Position numbers and translations under genes: made by a program. The notes under the pieces were generated by a model. The model worked only from the letters and a program-made list of their open reading frames with translations, did no database searches and had not been told where the DNA came from. Positions 1-4,697 of a stretch of 5,055 bases of DNA are shown piece after piece (within the stretch, counting starts at the first letter, position 1; the number at the start of each line of letters is the position of its first letter). The stretch is from Candidatus Nanopelagicales bacterium. Its GTDB lineage: Bacteria; Actinomycetota; Actinomycetes; S36-B12. The DNA lies in NCBI GenBank assembly GCA_018399515.1, contig JAGYOB010000367.1, positions 1-5,055 of the forward strand, in the 5' to 3' direction.

Positions 1-1
1 C

Positions 2-478
2 GCGGGTGGATCGTGGCAGCGTCATCGATTCGATGGGCCGCATCTGCGCGACGCCTTGATGGATGCCGGCTATCTGGTCGAAACCGTGGAGACGTCGACG
101 ACGTGGTCGAATCTTTCGATGGTGAAAACGGCGGTGCACGAGGCCCTTCAGAGTTCTCTGACGTCAGCGGTGACCCGACCGTATGTCATGACGCACATCT
201 CGCATGTGTACGAGACCGGAGCGTCTCTCTACACGACTGTCATCGCGGTCGCCGACCAGACCGATCCGGTGGGTCAGTGGACCTCGGCGAAGGCGGCGGT
301 ATCCGAGACGATCACCGCAACGGGCGGCACGATCACCCACCATCATGCAGTGGGTCGCGATCACGCACCATGGTTGACCGGTGAGATCGGCGTCCTGGGC
401 GTGGATGTGCTGCGTGCGGTGAAGGCCGGTGTCGACCCGAATGGGGTGTGCAATCCCGGAGTCCTCGGCTTGGGCTGA
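2..478 (+). CDS. FAD-binding oxidase, C-terminal part (alkyldihydroxyacetonephosphate synthase-like), 5' truncated
   Basis: The reading frame is open from the left edge (first full codon at 2) to TGA at 476-478, giving 158 residues; the N-terminal FAD-binding domain lies outside the window. It opens with GGSWQRHRFDGPHLRDALMD and then LVETVETSTTWSNL, a pattern typical of the AGPS-like branch of the vanillyl-alcohol-oxidase/FAD_oxidase_C family. The motif THHHAVGRDH follows, with three consecutive histidines at 338-346. In true alkyl-DHAP synthases this HHH stretch is part of the active site that swaps the acyl chain of acyl-DHAP for a fatty alcohol. The end, KAGVDPNGVCNPGVL, is the family's usual DPxGxxNPG C-terminus. 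Ether-lipid synthesis is not established in most actinomycetes that carry such proteins, so the substrate is open; a glycolate/D-lactate-type dehydrogenase is less likely given HHH. The TTG-ATG near position 56 is internal, not a start, because conserved sequence precedes it. The family call is firm and the exact function is not. Confidence 0.85.
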   Translation, partial: AGGSWQRHRFDGPHLRDALMDAGYLVETVETSTTWSNLSMVKTAVHEALQSSLTSAVTRPYVMTHISHVYETGASLYTTVIAVADQTDPVGQWTSAKAAVSETITATGGTITHHHAVGRDHAPWLTGEIGVLGVDVLRAVKAGVDPNGVCNPGVLGLG

Positions 479-501
479 GATGTCTGGTTTCCCGGGGGCG
501 A

Positions 502-520
502 CGATGGGCGCACCCCATCG
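502..520. terminator. Candidate bidirectional terminator hairpin between convergent genes
   Basis: CGATGGG (502-508) and CCCATCG (514-520) are perfect 7-bp inverted arms around a 5-nt loop. The hairpin starts 24 nt after the oxidase stop codon and ends 5 nt before the stop codon of the convergent acetyltransferase gene. Neither side has a clear T-tract; AATATCAAT follows on the + side. A role as a bidirectional terminator is inferred from position and symmetry. Many actinobacterial terminators lack a good U-tract. Confidence 0.45.
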
Positions 521-524
521 AATA

Positions 525-1058
525 TCAATCGAGTGCGGTGACCAGGCGCACTTCGCGGATGGTGGAGCCCTCGTCGATCTGCAGGTCGCGATAGGCCGAA
601 TCGGGCCCCCACCCCGCCGAGGTGAAGAATGCTCGGCGAGGTTCATCATCCAGCGCGATCCATGCGACGCACTCTGTGACGCCAGCACCGCGCAGCATGT
701 CCACGCAGGCGTGCATCAAGCGCGAACCATGCCCGGCCCGCTGATACTCGGGATCGATGAACAAGGTGCCGATCTCGCCCACATTGAGGCCTTCGAGATC
801 GTCGTCGCTGGCAGGACCAACCGATGCCGCGCCCACGATGGCGCCGGTCTCCTCGGCAACGGCGACGAACACCCGATGCGCCTCGCTGGCTAGCAGCGCT
901 CGTCCCCACTCGAAGGCAAGTTCGGCGGGGTCCAAGGCCTCGAGGACTACGGCAGGAAGAAGGGTGGCGAAGTCGTGGCGCCACGCACGAACCTGCACCT
1001 CGGCGATGTCGTCGATATCGCTTGTGCGGGCCAGACGCGCACTGTTGGAGATCGCCAC
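525..1058 (-). CDS. GNAT-family N-acetyltransferase
   Basis: The product is 177 residues, the usual size for a single-domain GNAT enzyme, which transfers an acetyl group from acetyl-CoA to an amine. The fold can be followed: RLARTSDIDDIAEVQVRAW near residues 9-27 (strand 1/helix 1); VFVAVAEETGAIVGAASVG at 63-81 (strands 2-3); the acetyl-CoA-binding motif A at 95-112, with EIGTLFIDPEYQRAGHGS holding the Q-R-x-G-x-G pyrophosphate loop (Q106-G111); and motif B with DDEPRRAFFTSAGW at 137-150. The start is GTG at 1058-1056. An in-frame TAG lies only four codons upstream (1070-1068), so no longer protein is possible, and AGGCAGGGG just upstream can serve as ribosome binding site. The gene converges on the FAD oxidase gene and diverges from thyX across 50 bp. 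The substrate (small molecule, antibiotic, or protein such as RimI-type) cannot be told from sequence. The family call is firm. Confidence 0.88.
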   Translation of the reverse strand: MAISNSARLARTSDIDDIAEVQVRAWRHDFATLLPAVVLEALDPAELAFEWGRALLASEAHRVFVAVAEETGAIVGAASVGPASDDDLEGLNVGEIGTLFIDPEYQRAGHGSRLMHACVDMLRGAGVTECVAWIALDDEPRRAFFTSAGWGPDSAYRDLQIDEGSTIREVRLVTALD

Positions 1059-1108
1059 GACCCCTGCCTATCACTGGCTGGGTGTGGCATCGCCAGTAGG
1101 GTCGGACC
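1059..1108. promoter_or_regulatory. Divergent promoter region between the GNAT gene and thyX
   Basis: These 50 bp separate two divergent starts, so both genes' translation signals, and probably their promoters, must lie in or close to it. For thyX, AGTAGGG at 1095-1101 is a weak ribosome binding site 7 nt before ATG. TTGGAG (1045-1050), 18 bp, TATCAC (1069-1074) is a poor but possible sigma70-like -35/-10 pair; its -35 would lie inside the 5' end of the GNAT gene. For the GNAT gene, AGGCAGGGG on the - strand is next to the GTG. No operator palindrome or riboswitch-like structure was seen. The promoter boxes are guesses; the divergent layout is directly seen. Confidence 0.35.
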
Positions 1109-1858
1109 ATGGCTGAGCACCTCACCACCGATTCCGGGCCGCATCCGAGCATCGAGTTCCGTTCCGACGTCACCGTGGAATTGGTGAAGTCCGCCGCGAG
1201 TGACAGCGATGTGATCTGGGCCGCGCGCGTCTCGACGAAGGGGGAGGCTTCCCTCGACGATGTCGATGGCGATGCCGAACGGTCGAAGGGCTTGATCAAC
1301 TACCTGATGCGCGATCGTCACGGGACGCCTTTCGAGCACACATCGCTCACGTACTTCGTGTCCGCCCCGATTTTCGTGTTCCGCGAATTCATGCGCCATC
1401 GCATCGCCTCCTATAACGAGGAGAGTGGTCGATATCGCGAGTTGCGTCCGGTGTTCTACGTTCCCGGATCTGATCGAAATCTCATACAGCAGGGCAAACC
1501 CGGTGCTTACGAGTTCGTGCCGGGTACCCCTGAGCAGCACGAGCTGGTCGTCGATCAGACCAAAACCGCCTGTCGGGTGGCTTACGAGGCCTACCAGCGC
1601 ATGCTCGACGCCGGTGTTGCTCGAGAGGTGGCTCGAGGAGTCTTGCCGGTGGCGACGTATTCGTCGATGTACGTCACGATGAACGCCCGCGCCCTGATGA
1701 ATTTCCTGTCTCTGCGCACCAAGCGCGACGATAGTCATTTCCCGTCCTACCCCCAGCGCGAGATCGAGATGGTCGCCGATCTGATGGAGGCCGAGTGGGC
1801 GAACCTCATGCCGATCACCCACGCGACCTTCGAAGCCAACGGACGCGTGGCCCCGTAA
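1109..1858 (+). CDS. thyX: Flavin-dependent thymidylate synthase ThyX
   Basis: ThyX makes dTMP from dUMP in the cytoplasm, using methylene-tetrahydrofolate as carbon donor and FAD/NADPH as reductant; it is structurally unrelated to ThyA. The 249-residue product carries the diagnostic ThyX motif RHRx7S as RHRIASYNEES (R96-S106), inside FVFREFMRHR...SGRYRE. Other family blocks are ERSKGLINYLMRDRHGTPFEH (57-77, the helix and His region before the FAD site), NARALMNFLSLR (192-203, the arginine-rich region that binds and activates dUMP) and the C-terminal YPQREIEMV...EAEWANLMPITHATF. The whole protein resembles the Streptomyces type more than the divergent M. tuberculosis ThyX. The ATG at 1109 is the furthest possible start, since an in-frame TAG sits at 1097-1099. 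It is the first gene of a tight unit with dapA (19 nt downstream) and rnj. No key residue looks missing. Whether the genome also has thyA cannot be seen here. Confidence 0.97.
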   Translation: MAEHLTTDSGPHPSIEFRSDVTVELVKSAASDSDVIWAARVSTKGEASLDDVDGDAERSKGLINYLMRDRHGTPFEHTSLTYFVSAPIFVFREFMRHRIASYNEESGRYRELRPVFYVPGSDRNLIQQGKPGAYEFVPGTPEQHELVVDQTKTACRVAYEAYQRMLDAGVAREVARGVLPVATYSSMYVTMNARALMNFLSLRTKRDDSHFPSYPQREIEMVADLMEAEWANLMPITHATFEANGRVAP

Positions 1859-1867
1859 TCACGCGGC

Positions 1868-1872
1868 AGGAG
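1868..1872 (+). promoter_or_regulatory. Ribosome binding site that selects the TTG start of dapA
   Basis: AGGAG lies 5 nt before TTG (1878) but 14 nt before the next in-frame start, ATG at 1887. This spacing favours TTG. It sits in the 19-nt gap after the thyX stop, so dapA is probably translated from the thyX message. Confidence 0.7.
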
Positions 1873-1877
1873 TAACC

Positions 1878-2801
1878 TTGGCGCCTATGACGACCACCCG
1901 GCCAGCCCCCTTCGGGACAGTTCTCACGGCCATGGTCACCCCGTTCGACGATGGTGGCGTCCTTGATGTCGACGGTGCCCAGCGATTGGCGAGTTACCTC
2001 GTCGACGATCTCGGACACGACGGTTTGGTGCTCAATGGCACAACGGGTGAAGCGCCAACTACGACGGATGCCGAGAAACGCCAGCTCGTCAGCAGCGTCG
2101 TCGAAGCCGTCGGTGACAGGGCCCGCATCGTCACCGGTGTCGGCACCTACGACACGGCACACTCCATGCATCTGGCCACGGAAGCCGCGTCGGCGGGCGC
2201 GCATGGCCTGCTCGTGGTCAGCCCGTACTACAACCGGCCTCCTCAGGAGGGGCTGATCGCACATTTCACAGCTATCGCTGATTCCACCGACCTCCCGGTC
2301 ATCACCTATGACATTCCCAAGCGCACCGGGGTCGCCCTGGAACCGGACACCCTGTGCCGATTGGCCGAACATCCGCGGATCATCGCGAACAAGGACGCGA
2401 AGGGTGATCTCGACGCTGCGCAGCGAGTTCTGGCCCGGGCTGATCTTGCGTGGTATTCCGGTGACGACATCGCCAACCTTCCTCTGCTGTCGATCGGTGG
2501 TTGCGGATTCATCTCCGTCGTGGGGCACCTTGTCGGTGATCGCCTGAGGGATCTCGCTGATGCCTATTTCTCCGGAGATGTCGAGCAGGCGCGACTGATC
2601 AACCAGGGGCTCCTGTCGGTGTACACCGGATGCTTCCGAACGCAGGCTGTCATTCTTATCAAGGCGGCCTTGGCCCACATCGGACTCCCGGCTGGTTCGG
2701 TGCGCGCTCCACTGATCGACGCCACGCCCGAGCAGGTGCATCGACTGAGTCAGGACCTCGTCGCTGGTGGTCTCAACGTGTTCGCGGTGGATGCTGCGTG
2801 A
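1878..2801 (+). CDS. dapA: 4-hydroxy-tetrahydrodipicolinate synthase DapA
   Basis: DapA condenses pyruvate with L-aspartate-4-semialdehyde, the first committed step to diaminopimelate and lysine, and so feeds peptidoglycan synthesis. The 307-residue product is a complete (beta/alpha)8 aldolase of the NAL/DapA family. Visible active-site elements are the GTTGE motif (G54-E58) that binds the pyruvate carboxylate, SPYYNRP with Y118 (matching E. coli Y107 of the proton relay), YDIPKRTG with Y144 (E. coli Y133) and R149 (E. coli R138), and K172 in ANKDAKGD, the Schiff-base lysine. The Y144-K172 spacing of 28 residues equals that of the E. coli pair Y133-K161. Start choice: TTG at 1878 has AGGAG 5 nt upstream and gives MAP..., as I recall from Streptomyces DapA; ATG at 1887 would shorten the protein by three residues. 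The stop overlaps the rnj start by 4 nt (GTGA). Related aldolases (NanA, KDG aldolase) are less likely given the close actinobacterial DapA pattern and the synteny. Confidence 0.96.
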   Translation: MAPMTTTRPAPFGTVLTAMVTPFDDGGVLDVDGAQRLASYLVDDLGHDGLVLNGTTGEAPTTTDAEKRQLVSSVVEAVGDRARIVTGVGTYDTAHSMHLATEAASAGAHGLLVVSPYYNRPPQEGLIAHFTAIADSTDLPVITYDIPKRTGVALEPDTLCRLAEHPRIIANKDAKGDLDAAQRVLARADLAWYSGDDIANLPLLSIGGCGFISVVGHLVGDRLRDLADAYFSGDVEQARLINQGLLSVYTGCFRTQAVILIKAALAHIGLPAGSVRAPLIDATPEQVHRLSQDLVAGGLNVFAVDAA

Positions 2802-4483
2802 GCCACGCCCACCACGAGCTTCCTGCCCCGCCCGAATTAGCCGCGGGCACGCTGCGCCTGTACGCCCTCGGCGGACTCGGCGAGATCGGTCGGAACATGA
2901 CCGTCTTCGAATGCGATGGTCAGATCCTCATCGTCGACTGCGGGGTGCTGTTCCCCGAGGATGCCCAACCGGGCATCGATTTGATCCTCCCCGATTTCGG
3001 GCCCATTGCCGATCGACTCGATGATGTCGTCGCTGTCGTGCTCACCCATGGCCACGAAGACCACATCGGCGCGTTGCCCTATCTGCTCCGACTGAAAGCC
3101 GATATCCCTATCGTGGGATCCCGGCTGACCTTGGCATTCATCGAAGCGAAACTCCGCGAGCATCGGATCAAACCGTTCACCCTCGAGGTGCGCGAGGGAA
3201 CCCGGGAGAAACTCGGGGTGTTCGATGTGGAATTCCTGGCTGTCAACCACTCGATCCCCGATGCACTCGCCGTGGCGATCCGGACTCCTGCTGGGCTGGT
3301 GTTGCACACCGGCGATATCAAACTCGATCAGTTACCTCTCGACGGACGGATCACCGATTTAAACGGTTTTGCTCGACTTGGCGATGAGGGAGTCGACCTG
3401 TTCCTGGTGGATTCCACCAATGCAGACGTGCCCGGTTTCGTGCCCAGTGAGCGCGAGATCATGCCGGTCTTGGATTCGGTGTTCGCGAAGGCCCCGGGTC
3501 GGGTGATCGTCGCGTCGTTCGCTTCGCACGTTCATCGCATCCAGCAGGTCATCGACACCGCCGAAATGCACGATCGCAAGATCGCTTTCGTCGGCCGATC
3601 GATGGTGCGCAATATGGGTGTTGCGCGCGACCTCGGCTATCTGCGCATCCCTGGGGGGATGGTGGTATCCATCGATGAGCTCACCGAACTACCCGATGAT
3701 CAGGTGGTGCTCATCTGCACAGGATCGCAGGGAGAGCCCATGGCGGTGCTCTCACGAATCGCCAATCGCAATCATTCGATTCGAGTCGGCCCGGATGACA
3801 CCGTCGTCCTCGCCTCGTCGTTGATCCCCGGCAATGAGAATGCGGTCTATCGCGTCATCAACGGCCTGACACGCTGGGGTGCGAACGTGGTGCACAAGGG
3901 CAATGCCAGAGTGCACGTGTCGGGGCACGCTTCGGCAGGGGAGTTGCTGTACCTATACAACATCGTTAAACCACGCAACGTGCTCCCCGTTCATGGGGAA
4001 TGGCGACATATGCGGGCCAATGCTGAACTCGCCGAACGAACCGGGGTGCCGCTCGACCGGATTGTGCTCGCCGAAGACGGCATCGTGATCGACCTCGTCG
4101 ATGGACAGGCGAGCATCGTTGGCGCGGTCCCGGTCGGATACGTGTACGTCGACGGATCGAGTGTCGGCGACATCACCGAGGCATCCCTCACCGACCGGCG
4201 GGTGCTCGGTGAAGAAGGCTTCATCTCGGTTTTCGCCGCAGTCGACATCGCAACCTCCACCGTCGTGGCAGGGCCCGAACTCGAGGCCCGGGGGTTCCAC
4301 GAGGACCCCGAGGTCTTCGCTCCGGTGCGCGATGAGGTGCGAGCCGCCCTCGAGGCCGCCCTGGCCGACGATGTCACCGATGTGCGCGATCTGCAGCAGC
4401 GGATCCGCCGTGTCGTGGGCAAATGGGTGAGCGCGACGCACCGACGCCGGCCCATGATCGTTCCCGTCGTCATCGAGGTCTGA
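2798..4483 (+). CDS. rnj: Ribonuclease J
   Basis: RNase J is a metallo-beta-lactamase/beta-CASP ribonuclease with endonuclease and 5'-3' exonuclease activity, acting in mRNA turnover and rRNA maturation in the cytoplasm. From GTG at 2798 the product is 561 residues, a normal length for the family. Domains in order: beta-lactamase core from LYALGGLGEIGRNM (21-34), with zinc ligands in HGHEDH (H84-H89), H151 in NHSIPDA and D173 in HTGDIK; beta-CASP domain with FASHVHRIQQ, FVGRSMVRNMG and CTGSQGEPM (around 240-315); return to the core with VSGHASAGE (H377) and PVHGEWRH (H399); and a C-terminal domain ending RRRPMIVPVVIEV. All catalytic residues are present. Start: the frame stays open back to ATG 2630, but the 56 residues before GTG 2798 are read from within dapA and look unlike RNase J. 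The GTG gives MSHAHHELPAPPEL, a Streptomyces-like N-terminus, overlaps the dapA stop by 4 nt, and has only a weak ribosome site (GGTGG, 2786-2790), so coupled translation is likely. Confidence 0.95.
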   Translation: MSHAHHELPAPPELAAGTLRLYALGGLGEIGRNMTVFECDGQILIVDCGVLFPEDAQPGIDLILPDFGPIADRLDDVVAVVLTHGHEDHIGALPYLLRLKADIPIVGSRLTLAFIEAKLREHRIKPFTLEVREGTREKLGVFDVEFLAVNHSIPDALAVAIRTPAGLVLHTGDIKLDQLPLDGRITDLNGFARLGDEGVDLFLVDSTNADVPGFVPSEREIMPVLDSVFAKAPGRVIVASFASHVHRIQQVIDTAEMHDRKIAFVGRSMVRNMGVARDLGYLRIPGGMVVSIDELTELPDDQVVLICTGSQGEPMAVLSRIANRNHSIRVGPDDTVVLASSLIPGNENAVYRVINGLTRWGANVVHKGNARVHVSGHASAGELLYLYNIVKPRNVLPVHGEWRHMRANAELAERTGVPLDRIVLAEDGIVIDLVDGQASIVGAVPVGYVYVDGSSVGDITEASLTDRRVLGEEGFISVFAAVDIATSTVVAGPELEARGFHEDPEVFAPVRDEVRAALEAALADDVTDVRDLQQRIRRVVGKWVSATHRRRPMIVPVVIEV

Positions 4484-4513
4484 CGACCCCCTCGCCCCCC
4501 CACCCCGCGAATC

Positions 4514-4576
4514 CGTCCTAGTTACCTAAATGGTCGATGACTTCGTGAGTTATCGACCATTTAGGTAACTAGGACG
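4514..4576 (+). repeat. Long perfect inverted repeat (25-bp arms, 13-nt spacer) downstream of rnj; possible terminator or multicopy palindromic element
   Basis: The arm at 4514-4538 (begins CGTCCTAGTTACC, ends GGTCGAT) is exactly reverse-complementary to 4552-4576. The spacer can add pairs G4539-T4551 (wobble), A4540-T4550, C4541-G4549 and T4542-A4548, giving a stem of about 29 bp with a 5-nt loop. The G-T pair is allowed in RNA made from the + strand, but would be a C-A mismatch in RNA from the - strand. It starts 30 nt after the rnj stop. The arm is 44% GC, clearly lower than the flanking genes, whereas terminators in such genomes tend to be GC-rich. It is followed by GTTTGGGG rather than a T-tract. 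Possible roles are rnj termination, 3'-end stabilisation, or a copy of a dispersed palindromic repeat. The structure is certain and the role is inferred. Confidence 0.75.
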
Positions 4577-4581
4577 TTTGG

Positions 4582-4606
4582 GGTTGGGGTGGGTGGAGGT
4601 TGGGGT
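4582..4606 (+). repeat. Short direct repeat in the G-rich tract
   Basis: GGTTGGGGT occurs at 4582-4590 and again at 4598-4606, a 16-bp period. It suggests that the G-rich tract arose or varies by slippage or local duplication. No function can be assigned. Confidence 0.5.
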
Positions 4607-4628
4607 TGAGGGGGTCTGGGGCTTCGGG
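4602..4628 (+). other. Potential G-quadruplex motif upstream of ftsK
   Basis: Four G-runs, 4602-4605, 4610-4614, 4618-4621 and 4626-4628, are separated by loops of 4, 3 and 4 nt (TTGA, TCT, CTTC). This meets the standard G3+N1-7 rule on the + strand. Further G-runs at 4580-4583, 4586-4589 and 4591-4593 extend the tract upstream. It lies between the palindrome and the ftsK start. Formation in the cell is not shown by sequence. Confidence 0.5.
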
Positions 4629-4638
4629 TGAGTGTGCG

Positions 4639-4655
4639 ACACGCGTGGCGCGTGT
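4639..4655. repeat. 7-bp inverted repeat upstream of ftsK
   Basis: ACACGCG (4639-4645) and CGCGTGT (4649-4655) pair perfectly around TGG. It sits 43 nt before the ftsK ATG, where an operator could lie. A CG-rich short palindrome may also arise by chance in this composition, so a regulatory role is only a possibility. Confidence 0.3.
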
Positions 4656-4684
4656 GACTGCCGGGACTTGAGGGGTCTCGCCAG

Positions 4685-4690
4685 TACTCT
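4685..4690 (+). promoter_or_regulatory. Candidate -10 box for leaderless ftsK transcript
   Basis: TACTCT fits TANNNT and ends 7 nt before the A of the ftsK ATG. That is the spacing at which actinobacterial leaderless mRNAs start on the A or G of the start codon. No good -35 is seen at 16-19 bp: TTGAGG (4668-4673) is only 11 bp away. The lack of a ribosome site within 5-12 nt of the ATG supports the leaderless reading. Confidence 0.35.
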
Positions 4691-4697
4691 CGTGCCT

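Noticed and set aside
646..1299. 217-codon - strand frame over the GNAT gene and thyX start
   Set aside because: It is arginine/serine-rich and out of frame with two well-supported genes; a GC-driven shadow.
947..1822. 291-codon open frame on the - strand opposite thyX and the GNAT start
   Set aside because: It is antisense to thyX with all its family motifs and overlaps the GNAT gene in another frame; no protein family is recognisable.
2239..2251. CCTCCTCAGGAGG near-palindrome inside dapA
   Set aside because: It encodes the conserved PPQEG following the SPYYNR motif, so protein coding explains it.
1815..2741. 308-codon open frame on the - strand opposite dapA
   Set aside because: It lies fully antisense to a clear dapA and shows no recognisable domain. 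High-GC codon use keeps antisense frames open, so it is a shadow.
2630..2797. In-frame 56-residue extension upstream of rnj
   Set aside because: It is read from inside dapA in another frame, has no RNase J similarity, and is made unnecessary by the GTG at 2798.
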